Assembly: GCA_013388905.1 (NCBI GenBank) | Contig: JACAEI010000010.1 | Coordinates: 1 to 64,000 of the forward strand | DNA from: Candidatus Bathyarchaeota archaeon | GTDB taxonomy: Archaea; Thermoproteota; Bathyarchaeia; Bathyarchaeales; Bathycorpusculaceae | Direction of reading: 5' to 3' | Length of the DNA stretch: 64,000 nt | Shown: piece by piece, positions 8,194 to 16,095 of the stretch | How positions within the stretch are numbered: position 1 is the stretch's first letter | How the letters are laid out: the number at the start of each line of letters is the position of its first letter | Made by a program: the position numbers and the translations under genes | The notes under the pieces: generated by a model | Told to the model about the DNA's origin: nothing | Database searches by the model: none | What the model saw: the letters and a program-made list of their open reading frames with translations, nothing else

Positions 8194-8741
8194 ATATGGG
8201 TTTGAAGGAAGAACCGTGGCAGAAAGCCGAAATCGCTGGTCCCAAAAAAGCCTTGCTTATCTTAAAACCAGAGGTTGTTGCTACAATGGTGAAGAGGGCT
8301 AAGCGTCCGCTTATGGTTGTTGGACATTTGGCTGCTGAAGATTATTCTGAAGATGCCAAAATGATTGACTACGCTATACGCATAAGCAATACTGCTGGGA
8401 TACCCGTTGTCGCGACAGCCCATGTAGTAAGCGAATTTATCAAAAGAGGTTTCTATTCAGCGGCTTACATGCCTGCCATGGACATAGGTGACCGACTTGC
8501 AGATTCGGAATGGAAGGGTTTAGACGGAAATGGACCATACGATTTGGCATTGTTTATGGGCTTACCCTACTACATGGAATTCGTCATACTGTCTGGGCTA
8601 AAGCACTTCTCCACAAATCTTAAAACCATAAGCCTCGACAGATTTTACAACCCTCACGCATCATGGTCATTTCCAAACCTTTCAATTAAGGATTGGAAAG
8701 ACAATCTAGAAATCATAGTGAACAAGCTTGGAGGAAACTAG
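8190..8741 (+). CDS. cdhB: CODH/ACS complex epsilon subunit
   Basis: 183 residues, matching the small alpha-associated epsilon subunit of archaeal acetyl-CoA decarbonylase/synthase. It has a single Rossmann-like domain: KRPLMVVGHLAAEDY near the N-terminus, IPVVATAHVVSEFIKRG, then DLALFMGLPYYMEFVILSGLKHFS. Its role is thought to be structural or in flavin/electron transfer with CdhA. ATG 8190 overlaps the cdhA stop (ATGA) with AAAGGTGA just upstream; ATG 8196 is an alternative. It is followed by cdhC after three bases. Confidence 0.93.
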   Translation: MNMGLKEEPWQKAEIAGPKKALLILKPEVVATMVKRAKRPLMVVGHLAAEDYSEDAKMIDYAIRISNTAGIPVVATAHVVSEFIKRGFYSAAYMPAMDIGDRLADSEWKGLDGNGPYDLALFMGLPYYMEFVILSGLKHFSTNLKTISLDRFYNPHASWSFPNLSIKDWKDNLEIIVNKLGGN

Positions 8742-8744
8742 GAA

Positions 8745-10166
8745 ATGTCAATGTTTAAAGACATACCAGTCGACGTGGGCGTAATCTACGAAGGCGAAAG
8801 AATCCGCAGAAACGACATGTACGTGGAGTTTGGCGGACCAGATATTAAAGAGAAATTTGAACTGGCAAGAGTGAAAAAACCCGAAGAAATTGAAGATGGG
8901 AAAATAACCATAGTTGGACCTGACCTGAAAGACATGCAGGAGGGCAAAAGCTACAGTTTCGGCATCCTTATTGAAGTTGCTGGTCCACAGCTTGAACCAG
9001 AACTTGAAGGTGTTATCGAAAGGCGCATACATGCCTACTGCAATTTCATTGAGGGTTTCATGCACCTTAACCAGCGTTACGACATTTGGATGAGATTGAG
9101 CAAAAAATCGTTCCAAAAAGGCTTAAACTCCTTTGAATACATCGGAAAAGTTTTGCATAGACTTTTCAAGAGCGAATTGCCCATAATTGAAAAGATGCAG
9201 GTTACCTTCTTCACGGATCAGGAGAAGGTGAAGTCGCTGTATGATGAAGCTTTAAGAATTTACGATGCAAGAGACGCTAGGGCACGGGGGCTTAAAGACG
9301 AGGAAGTTGACAAGTTTTACGGTTGTGCTCTATGTCAGTCTTTTGCTCCAACTCACGTATGTGTAATTACACCTCAACGTTACTCTAACTGTGGCGCTAT
9401 AAGCTGGTTTGACGGAAGAGCCGCCGCAAGTATAGACCCGAAAGGACCTGTATTTACTATTGAAAAAGGGGAGATGCTTGACGCTGAAAAAGGAGAGTTC
9501 TCGGGTGTCAACGAGGCTGTTAAGAAGAAGTCTTTGAGCGAAATTACTAGAGTTTGGCTTTACACAGGCTTTGGTTATCCGCACACTTCATGCGGCTGTT
9601 TTGAAGGTGTAGCCTTTTACATCCCAGAAGTGGACGGTTTCGGCATAGTTCACAGAGGCTATAAAGAAGTTTCGGTTAACGGTTTAGCATTTTCAACAAT
9701 TGCTGATTCTACGGCGGGCGGGCGCCAAGTAGATGGTTTTCATGGAATATCGATTGAGTATATGCGTTCGCCAAAGTTTTTGCAGGCTGACGGAGGCTGG
9801 AAGCGTGTGGTTTGGTTGCCGAAAGAGGTGAAGGAAAGGGTTAAAGACTTCATTCCAGCAGAGCTTGTAGACAAAGTTGCGACTGAAGAGGACGCGAAAA
9901 CAGTTGACGAGTTGAAGGCTTTTCTAAAAGAGCATAACCATCCCGTTGTGGAACACTGGAAAGAAGAGGCAATAGCTGTAGCAGAGGCTGTGCCTGCTGA
10001 AACAGGAGAAGAAGTGCCTACAATGCCAGTTGTCACCGCAGCGACTTTGCCTTTGACGGCTGGCGGTTTCAAAATCATTCTGAAAGATGCAAAAATCTAC
10101 GCTAAGAAAGTCATAATTCGTTCAGAAAAAAGCGAGAAAAAAGGTGAAAGTGTTGGCAAAAAGTGA
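8745..10166 (+). CDS. cdhC: CODH/ACS complex beta subunit (acetyl-CoA synthase)
   Basis: 473 residues. It makes or cleaves the acetyl C-C bond at the nickel-containing A-cluster. The four expected cysteines are present with family spacing: C194 and C197 (FYGCALCQSF) and C283 and C285 (TSCGCFEGVAFY), exactly the CX2C...CXC arrangement. SNCGAISWFDGRAAASIDPKGP and YRGYKEV-like segments are also conserved. Like archaeal rather than bacterial ACS, it lacks the large N-terminal CODH-binding domain. The C-terminal region has an Ala/Pro/Glu-rich linker before a last conserved patch. It overlaps the start of cdhD. Confidence 0.97.
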   Translation: MSMFKDIPVDVGVIYEGERIRRNDMYVEFGGPDIKEKFELARVKKPEEIEDGKITIVGPDLKDMQEGKSYSFGILIEVAGPQLEPELEGVIERRIHAYCNFIEGFMHLNQRYDIWMRLSKKSFQKGLNSFEYIGKVLHRLFKSELPIIEKMQVTFFTDQEKVKSLYDEALRIYDARDARARGLKDEEVDKFYGCALCQSFAPTHVCVITPQRYSNCGAISWFDGRAAASIDPKGPVFTIEKGEMLDAEKGEFSGVNEAVKKKSLSEITRVWLYTGFGYPHTSCGCFEGVAFYIPEVDGFGIVHRGYKEVSVNGLAFSTIADSTAGGRQVDGFHGISIEYMRSPKFLQADGGWKRVVWLPKEVKERVKDFIPAELVDKVATEEDAKTVDELKAFLKEHNHPVVEHWKEEAIAVAEAVPAETGEEVPTMPVVTAATLPLTAGGFKIILKDAKIYAKKVIIRSEKSEKKGESVGKK

Positions 10167-11373
10167 AAAAGACGAAGCGGCTTTTGGTTTGAAACTCAGT
10201 CCGCGTTTACTTGAGCTTCTAGCGAAGCTTCAGGAAATCGAACTTGAAGATTTCGAGATGAATGTTGGAGATTTAGAGATTTGGATTCAACCAGGCACTG
10301 TGGCTGCTCCGTCTGTTGCTGTGCCGAGGATGGCTCCGCCTGTAAAGGCTAAGCCTATGCAGATAATTGAAGCCGAATTTGTTCCACCTATTGAGTCTTA
10401 TTCTGGTAAGGTTGTTGAGGTTACACTTGGTGCTACTAAGAAGAAGGGTGGAAGCCGCGGAAAAACTGTCATTATTGGAGGCGAAACTGCGCCGCCGTTT
10501 TACACTTTTGAGCAACCTATGCCTCATCCACCTGTCATTTCTGTTGATGTTTTTGACATGAAAGTGCCTTTGGCGAAGGCTGTAAAGATGCATGTGAAAG
10601 ATGTTTTGGAGGATCCTGCGGCTTGGGCTAAATTAGCGGTTAAGAAGTTTGGCGCTGACTTGTTAACTGTGCATTTGATTAGTGTGGATCCGCTTGTTAA
10701 GGATGCTTCGCCGAAGGACGCTGTAAAGACAGTGGAGGAGGTTGCGCAGGCTGTTGATGTGCCCTTAGTGATTGGAGGTTGCGGAGATCCTAAGAAGGAT
10801 GCAGATGTTTTTGAGGCGATTGCTGAAACTTTTGCTGGAGAACGTTTCCTAATAAGTTCAATTACCAAGGACATGGATGTTGAACGTTGCGCCAAATTCA
10901 TTAAGAAGCATGGGCATGTGGCTTTGTCTTTCACGCCTATGGATTTGAATTTAGCTAGGGAGCTTAACCGCATCTTGTATGATTATCTGCCGAAAGAGGA
11001 TATTGTTATGGATTTGACTACAGCCGCTTTGGGCTATGGTTTGGATTATGCGTTTACTAATATGGAGCGTGCTAGGCTTGCGGCTTTGATGGGTGACCCA
11101 GAACTTGCGCATCCAATGTCTTCTGGGACTACTAATGCATGGGCTGCTCGTGAAGCTTGGTTGGAGATGGCGCCTGAGTGGGAGCCACGTGAGTTGCGTG
11201 GTCCTTTGTGGGAGGTGACAACTGCCTTGACGCTTTTACTTGCGGGTGTGGATTTGTTTATGATGATGCATCCAGCTGCGGTGAAGACGCTGAAAGACAT
11301 TGTTAAACAGCTGTTAGGTGGAAGCGCTGGCAATGCGGATAAGCTTGTTGAATGGGTTTCCATGAAAACTTAG
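10153..11373 (+). CDS. cdhD: Corrinoid iron-sulfur protein small subunit (delta)
   Basis: About 406 residues. Together with CdhE it forms the corrinoid Fe-S protein that carries the methyl group between tetrahydropterin and the A-cluster. The N-terminal region FGLKLSPRLLELLAKLQEIELEDFEM is typical of archaeal CdhD. A TIM-barrel follows (PVISVDVFDMKV, VDVPLVIGGCGDPKKDADVFEAIAE, HGHVALSFTPMDLNLARELN, DPELAHPMSSGTTNAWAAREAW). GTG 10144 and GTG 10150 are also in frame, but AAGGTGA at 10141-10147 is best placed for TTG 10153. The gene begins inside the end of cdhC and ends 12 bases before cdhE. Confidence 0.93.
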   Translation: MAKSEKDEAAFGLKLSPRLLELLAKLQEIELEDFEMNVGDLEIWIQPGTVAAPSVAVPRMAPPVKAKPMQIIEAEFVPPIESYSGKVVEVTLGATKKKGGSRGKTVIIGGETAPPFYTFEQPMPHPPVISVDVFDMKVPLAKAVKMHVKDVLEDPAAWAKLAVKKFGADLLTVHLISVDPLVKDASPKDAVKTVEEVAQAVDVPLVIGGCGDPKKDADVFEAIAETFAGERFLISSITKDMDVERCAKFIKKHGHVALSFTPMDLNLARELNRILYDYLPKEDIVMDLTTAALGYGLDYAFTNMERARLAALMGDPELAHPMSSGTTNAWAAREAWLEMAPEWEPRELRGPLWEVTTALTLLLAGVDLFMMMHPAAVKTLKDIVKQLLGGSAGNADKLVEWVSMKT

Positions 11374-11385
11374 GTTGTGCAGAGC

Positions 11386-12825
11386 ATGAGTGAAAGAGAA
11401 ACTAAAGCGAAAGGTGGTATTCGAGAATTAAGCCCTATTGACGTATATAAGCTTCTTCCAAGGACGAACTGTAAAGAATGTGGTGAAGAGAATTGTATGG
11501 CTTTTGCTACGAAGCTTGTTAACCGCGAGGTTTCGCTTGAGCAGTGTCCGCCTTTGCTGAAGAAGGAGAACGAGAAAGCGTATAAGCAGTTGAGGGAACT
11601 GCTGAAGCCGCCGATTCGAGAAGTTGTTGTAGGCGTTGGCGACCGCGCTGTTAAGCTTGGCGGTAAACTGGTTATGTATCGTCATGAATTTACGTATTTT
11701 AATCCAACTGCCATTGCGATTGATGTTACTGATGAGATGAGTGAAGATGAAGTGTTGGATAGGATAAAACGAACTGAAAACTTTTGTTTTGAGTATATTG
11801 GGCAGATTTTGCGACTTGACATGGTGGCTGTTCGCTCGACTTCGAATGATCCGGACAAGTTTAAGGCTCTAGTTAAGAAAGTGGCTGATAATACTAATTT
11901 GCCATTAATTTTGTGTTCATTGAATGCTAATGTTTTGGAGGCAGGTTTGATGGCTACTCCGAAGGCAAGACCGCTTTTGTATGCTGCAACCAAGGATAAT
12001 TGGCGTGAAATGGCTGAACTTGCGTTGATGTATAACTGTCCATTAGCGATATTTGCGCCAGGCGATTTGAAGTTGTTGCGGTCTTTGGCGAAGACGCTTA
12101 TTGCGTATGGTGTTGAAGATTTGGTTTTGGATCCAGGCGCGTTTGCTGGTGATGGTTTGGCGGATACCTTGAACAATTTTACTATGATTAGGCGGGCATG
12201 CTGTAAACGTGGCGATGAGCTTTTGGGTTTTCCGCTTTTGGGTGTGCCTATGACTGTTTGGATGGAGAAGGGCGATGTGCCTGAGGAAGTTGTGAAGTGG
12301 AAAGAGGCTTATGTTGCGGCGATGTTGATTGTGCGGTATGCAGATGCTGTTGTGATGCATAGTGTGGATGGTTGGTCGCTTTTGCCGGATGTTGTTTTGC
12401 GTCAGAACATTTACACCGATCCTCGTAAGCCTGTGGCTGTTGAGCCAGGCTTGAAAGTGTTTGGTTCACCTGACGCTAACTCACCTGTGATGTTTACGAC
12501 GAATTTTGCTTTGACATATTATACCGTTGCTTCGGATATTGAGAATGCCAAGGTGAATGCATATTTGTTGGTTGTGGATACGGAAGGCATAGCTGTAGAC
12601 AGCGCAGTAGCGGGCAGAAAGCTGACAGCGGAAAAGGTTGCGGATGCAATTAAGGCTTCTGGAATTGAAGGGAAGGTTAAGCATCGGAAGCTTATAATTC
12701 CGGGCAAGTCTGCACGCTTAAGCGGTGAAATTGAGGAGTTAAGCAGCTGGCAAGTGCTCGTGGGGCCAAGAGATTCTTCGGAGATACCAAAGTTCCTACT
12801 GGAGAAATGGCAGAAACAAACTTAA
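11386..12825 (+). CDS. cdhE: Corrinoid iron-sulfur protein large subunit (gamma)
   Basis: 479 residues from ATG 11386 (GTG 11377 also in frame). The N-terminal 4Fe-4S domain has the CFeSP signature CKECGEENCMAFA plus a later Cys (EQCPP). It is followed by a TIM barrel (DLVLDPGAFAGDGLADTLNNF, RADAVV-type loops) and a C-terminal Rossmann-like corrinoid-binding domain (VNAYLLVVDTEGIAVDSAVAGRKL). It accepts the methyl group and delivers it to CdhC. It is the last gene of the seven-gene cluster cooC1-cooC2-cdhA-B-C-D-E, all on one strand with overlaps or short gaps. Confidence 0.95.
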   Translation: MSERETKAKGGIRELSPIDVYKLLPRTNCKECGEENCMAFATKLVNREVSLEQCPPLLKKENEKAYKQLRELLKPPIREVVVGVGDRAVKLGGKLVMYRHEFTYFNPTAIAIDVTDEMSEDEVLDRIKRTENFCFEYIGQILRLDMVAVRSTSNDPDKFKALVKKVADNTNLPLILCSLNANVLEAGLMATPKARPLLYAATKDNWREMAELALMYNCPLAIFAPGDLKLLRSLAKTLIAYGVEDLVLDPGAFAGDGLADTLNNFTMIRRACCKRGDELLGFPLLGVPMTVWMEKGDVPEEVVKWKEAYVAAMLIVRYADAVVMHSVDGWSLLPDVVLRQNIYTDPRKPVAVEPGLKVFGSPDANSPVMFTTNFALTYYTVASDIENAKVNAYLLVVDTEGIAVDSAVAGRKLTAEKVADAIKASGIEGKVKHRKLIIPGKSARLSGEIEELSSWQVLVGPRDSSEIPKFLLEKWQKQT

Positions 12826-12851
12826 TTTTTTTTCTACTGAAGTGTTTTGGT

Positions 12852-12977
12852 TTAGAATCGTTCTTTTTTCCATATGTTGTATGGGCATTGGTTCCAGCAG
12901 TAAGTGCTTCTCTTGAAGATGCAGTTTTGACATTCAGTTCTGTCAAAAAGCCTACGTCTACTCACAAGTAGCTTCAC
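12852..12977 (-). CDS. Putative 41-residue Cys-rich peptide
   Basis: A short open frame from GTG 12977 with four cysteines spaced C-x2-C-x7-C-x3-C (CQNC...CWNQC) in a basic peptide ending WKKERF. The spacing suggests a metal-binding knuckle. No Shine-Dalgarno is obvious and the start is weak. It is the only coherent coding signal in the 279-base gap between cdhE and the broken secreted-protein gene. It could be a C-terminal fragment of a larger lost gene. No family recognised. Confidence 0.3.
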   Translation of the reverse strand: MKLLVSRRRLFDRTECQNCIFKRSTYCWNQCPYNIWKKERF

Positions 12978-13104
12978 ATTTAATATAATAGGCCTGCTTG
13001 CACTTCTAGTTTGCGTTCGAGTACCTTAGCGGACATTTTCTGCAATTTCCTCATTTTTGTAAAACTTTGTAGAAACGTTTCTAGAAGTAGGAGAATGTTT
13101 GCAA

Positions 13105-13890
13105 ATGAAAAAAATCAACTTTAGCCATTTTGTTATTGATTGCGTTGAGTCTACTTGGTCCTATGGTGTTAAAAGCCAGAGTTTCTGCAGCCAAACCAGG
13201 ATATACAATAAACAACTATAGAGCAATTACAATCCCAACAGTAGATGGCAGCTGGACAACTGCAGATGAATGGACAGATGCTGAAGAAAAAGAATTGGAT
13301 GGCAGCTTGGCAGTGTATTTCAGGCTAAAATACAGGCTCCTAAGTGGAACAAGCTACCAGTTTATTCTCATCGATTTTCTTAATGATACAACAGATGACT
13401 CGGGCGATGGATGGATGATATGTATAGACGCACACCATGACGGAGGCGGCGCCCCGCAACCAGACGACTACCGGATTTCCCTTACAGGACATTGCATTTC
13501 AGGGCTACATGTGTATAAGGGAACTGGTTCAGATTGGGTTGAGACAACAGACTTCAATTGGGGAACTGACCTAGTAATAGTGAATAATATTAATCCGTCA
13601 CCACATCTCAGTACTCCGCATTGGATATGTGAATTTAAGATAAACGCCACATGGTGTGATCTGTTAAATGATTACACTATCAGAGTTGTTGCATTTGACG
13701 CAAGTGGTGGAGGCAACCAAGTGTGGCCAAACTCCACCAGCAATGTCCCAGATGACTGAGGTCAAACAATAACAATATTCGGAGAGATTCCAGAGTTTTC
13801 GCCTCTGCCATCCCGCTTGTGTTAATTACCGCAACATTGTCAATAACGCTAGCTTACAAAAGAAAGCATATTCCAAAAAGCCTAGGATAA
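13105..13890 (+). pseudogene. Broken gene for a secreted, membrane-anchored carbohydrate-binding-like protein
   Basis: Joining three frames gives about 260 residues: a signal peptide (KKSTLAILLLIALSLL), a lumenal domain opening with TIPTVDGSWTTADEWTDAEE, which resembles CBM9/DOMON-like beta-sandwich domains, then GQTITIFGEIPEFSP and a C-terminal helix (LVLITATLSITLAYKRKH), the usual archaeal surface-protein anchor. Lesions: seven A's after ATG 13105 where six would keep frame; an in-frame TGA at 13757-13759; and a missing base near 13806 (CTGCC for CTGGCC). The uninterrupted middle runs 13130-13759. Three independent hits make true decay more likely than a single read error. Confidence 0.72.
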
Positions 13891-13983
13891 CCTCCCCTTT
13901 CTTTTTTCTAATTGACTTCTAGATAATTCCAGTTATCGAACCCTAAAGTTGAAAAGCAAATTCAGTCTATTTATAAGGGGGGA

Positions 13984-14006
13984 CTAGGCTCTCGCAGAGA
14001 GTCTAG
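13984..14006. other. Strong hairpin in the intergenic region
   Basis: CTAG-g-CTCTC, loop GCA, GAGAG-t-CTAG: a ten-pair stem with a single G-T (G-U in RNA) pair. A TATA-like TTTATAAG lies at 13970-13977 on the plus strand directly before it. It sits between the 3' ends of two convergent genes (the broken gene at 13105-13890 and the RAM gene), so it could be a terminator, part of a small RNA, or a DNA-binding site. Confidence 0.5.
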
Positions 14007-14013
14007 AACCTAA

Positions 14014-14051
14014 TTTGACCAGTCAAAAAGAATTTTGTTTGACCAGTCAAA
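14014..14051. repeat. Tandem pair of identical 14-bp palindromes
   Basis: TTTGACCAGTCAAA occurs at 14014-14027 and again at 14038-14051. Each copy is an inverted repeat (TTTGAC/GTCAAA arms, two-base centre). The copies are 24 bases apart, close to two helical turns, which is typical of a cooperative dimeric repressor site. A minus-strand TATA-like ATATAAG lies near 14068-14075. No protein gene begins next to it in either direction. Confidence 0.55.
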
Positions 14052-14094
14052 ACTACGGCTAAACTTATATTCAAAGGGTAGTCTCAGCTAAAAG

Positions 14095-14337
14095 CTAGAA
14101 TCCTATTATTAAGGTTTCTGTTGTTTGTACTCCTTCAATGCCTCGTATACAATCTGTAATTAAGTTGCCCAATTCCTCAAGCGACTTCGTCTCAACTCTA
14201 ATCACAAAATCCACACGTCCAAATACGCCATAAATTTCCTTAACACCCTTAATCGCACAAATCTTCTCTTTAACACTCTTCATAAAATTCAGAGTCTCAC
14301 TCGAACCCACACGAACCAGCACAAACGCTTCCACCAT
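14095..14337 (-). CDS. Stand-alone RAM (Lrp/AsnC ligand-binding) domain protein
   Basis: 80 residues from ATG 14337: MVEAFVLVRVGSSETLNFM, then VKEIYGVFGRVDFVIRVETKSLEELGNLI and GIEGVQTTETLIIGF. This is the beta-alpha-beta-beta-alpha-beta RAM fold of Lrp-type regulators without any DNA-binding HTH. Such proteins are thought to sense amino acids or modulate full-length Lrp proteins. The frame is open to 14373, but GAAGGAT lies well placed before ATG 14337. It is downstream of and co-directional with the ferredoxin gene (65-base gap). Confidence 0.82.
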   Translation of the reverse strand: MVEAFVLVRVGSSETLNFMKSVKEKICAIKGVKEIYGVFGRVDFVIRVETKSLEELGNLITDCIRGIEGVQTTETLIIGF

Positions 14338-14402
14338 ACGTATACACATCCTTCTAGAAGCATAATAACTCATAATATAAATCTCTTACGACACAAAAAT
14401 AC

Positions 14403-14876
14403 TCATTTGTCCAGCTTAAGATACTTTTTCGGATGGCGATAAATATCAAGAATTCCATCACGACGTCTTCTGGCACTAATGCCATGCTGAAGCAACGTAA
14501 AATCTTTTGGCTTGCTAAAAATCTCTACTACGCCATCTGCTCTCTTCCTCTCAACCCTAATACAATTATCCACAATGCAACTCAAAACACATGCGCCACA
14601 ATAAACACACAAATCCTCAATAATGCCCACATCACCAGCCCGCCAAAACAAAGCATTAGTGGGGCACGCTTTAATGCACAACTTGCACTCAACACCCTTA
14701 CAAGTGCGCTTATCAATACTAACACTGCCTTCAACAAAAAATTCTTTAACACCTAAAGGCGCTAAAAGCTCCTCTCTATGCTTTTTTTTCGCTTTTTCCG
14801 CTGATTCCGTCAAAATCTCAAATATGTCAACCACAGAATCAGCCTTCGACTTACGAGACTTACGCTTTTTAGGCAT
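14403..14876 (-). CDS. Two-cluster 4Fe-4S ferredoxin-like protein with extended termini
   Basis: 157 residues. A very basic N-terminus (KKRKSRKSK) and a helical stretch to about residue 40 precede a 2x[4Fe-4S] domain: C59-x4-C64-x2-C67-x3-C71 and C90-x2-C93-x2-C96-x3-C100. The first motif has two extra residues between its first two cysteines compared with the usual CxxCxxCxxxC. After the clusters come two similar segments, DGVVEIFSKPKDFTLL and DGILDIYRHPKKYLKL, which look like an internal repeat. It probably acts as an electron carrier or redox subunit; the partner is unknown. Confidence 0.8.
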   Translation of the reverse strand: MPKKRKSRKSKADSVVDIFEILTESAEKAKKKHREELLAPLGVKEFFVEGSVSIDKRTCKGVECKLCIKACPTNALFWRAGDVGIIEDLCVYCGACVLSCIVDNCIRVERKRADGVVEIFSKPKDFTLLQHGISARRRRDGILDIYRHPKKYLKLDK

Positions 14877-15088
14877 TACCCTTCATCTTTCAACCAACTA
14901 TAGATTAGAAAAATAATAATGCACATGAATTATAATTACTTATCCAAAATCCATGGCTTACAAGCCTTCACTAGAAGATTTGTCAAACAAAAGAAATTCC
15001 TAATCGTTAGACAAAACCAAACCTCTCATTAAAGGGAAATTAATAACTAAGCGTAATGTCCTCATATACAACTGGTGGAAATGACAGA

Positions 15089-15268
15089 ATGTGCGAATTT
15101 AACGTCATACTAAACGGGGAAACAGTTTTCAAAGATGTAGTCTACGCTAAAACCGAAACTAACAATGTAACCGTCAAAAATGTGCTCGGCGAAACCAAAC
15201 AATTCAAAAACTGCAAAATCATAGAAGTAGACGTAAACGCCACACGCCTGGTCCTAACAAGCATGTAG
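15089..15268 (+). CDS. cooT: CooT family nickel-binding protein
   Basis: 59 residues beginning Met-Cys: MCEFNVILNGETVFKDVVY, then VTVKNVLGETKQFKNCKIIEVDV and a final beta strand. This is the small SH3-like fold of CooT, in which Cys2 is the nickel-binding residue, so the start must place Cys second. The frame is open from ATG 15056, but GGTGG lies before ATG 15089 and a TATA-like AAATTAATAAC near 15036 puts transcription start about 15062, both supporting 15089. It is 2.3 kb from the CODH/ACS cluster and fits a nickel chaperone role there (inference). Confidence 0.82.
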   Translation: MCEFNVILNGETVFKDVVYAKTETNNVTVKNVLGETKQFKNCKIIEVDVNATRLVLTSM

Positions 15269-15270
15269 CC

Positions 15271-16095
15271 TTATACTAAAGAAGCAAGAAGACCCAACGC
15301 TAAACCGAGAAAAATCGGGAACGGCAATCCAGGAAACATACCCTTCTTCTCTAACATTTTAAAAGCCAATAAGCACCCAATCAAAATCCCGATGATAGAA
15401 GCTAAACATGGAATAATACCAAAATACAAAAACATATGCCCGGAAAGCATAGAATAAAACGTCAAATCACCCAAACCCATCTGAATATCCCTGAAAGAAA
15501 AACTCAAACCGCGTAAACGTTCAAGCCCACTCCGTGCAATTTTACCTACAGGACCATGATAAACAGCAAACACGTCATAAACAGCTAAAAAACCTAGAAT
15601 CAAAAACGCGCTCAACGTAGGAATTGAAGCGCCCAAAAAAGTGCCCAAGGCTCCACCCAAACCCAGAATCACCAAGTTAGCGGCTTTAGCATGAATCCAA
15701 AAAATCACCAAATCTGCTATGATAGTTATAGCTAAAGCCAAAGCAACGACAAAAATTTGTAAGCCAAAAAAATCGAACCGTGAAAAAGCCGCAAACAAAT
15801 AAACAATCGCAAGCATGAAAACCGCAACTGACAAAACAAAACCAGTAATCCAATTAATCAGCTTATCTCCCTTCCATTTTAAAAGTAAGTATATAATCGA
15901 CGCGCCCACACCAACAAGAATAACAAAATAGAACGCGTTGCCAAAAGAACCGCTGACACCTTCGGGAAACGGCGTAACATTATACAATTCAATGGCTGAA
16001 GTCAAAATCAAAAAAGCACAAAATACACCAAAAAGCAAGCTTACAAGAATAGGCATCAAATGCACAATTTTCGCTTGAAAACTATCACCCATCAT
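15271..16095 (-). CDS. Presenilin-type intramembrane aspartyl protease (A22 family)
   Basis: 274 residues with about nine hydrophobic segments. Both catalytic motifs are present: Y173-D174 (LAVYDVFAVYHGPV) and G207-L-G-D210 (QMGLGDLTFYSML). The third family motif, normally PAL, appears as L257-P-F-P near the C-terminus (GMFPGLPFPIFLGL). It cleaves transmembrane helices within the bilayer; substrates are unknown. It starts inside the end of the archaemetzincin gene (four-base overlap), so the two proteases are probably translated together. It converges with cooT, two bases between stops. Confidence 0.9.
   Translation of the reverse strand: MMGDSFQAKIVHLMPILVSLLFGVFCAFLILTSAIELYNVTPFPEGVSGSFGNAFYFVILVGVGASIIYLLLKWKGDKLINWITGFVLSVAVFMLAIVYLFAAFSRFDFFGLQIFVVALALAITIIADLVIFWIHAKAANLVILGLGGALGTFLGASIPTLSAFLILGFLAVYDVFAVYHGPVGKIARSGLERLRGLSFSFRDIQMGLGDLTFYSMLSGHMFLYFGIIPCLASIIGILIGCLLAFKMLEKKGMFPGLPFPIFLGLALGLLASLV

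Noticed and set aside
10273-12684. Long antisense open frames opposite cdhD and cdhE
   Set aside because: They lack coherent protein features and arise from codon bias of the real genes on the plus strand.
13757-13759. TGA as a recoded (selenocysteine) codon
   Set aside because: The same gene has two frameshifts and no SECIS-like element was seen, so a plain nonsense mutation is simpler.
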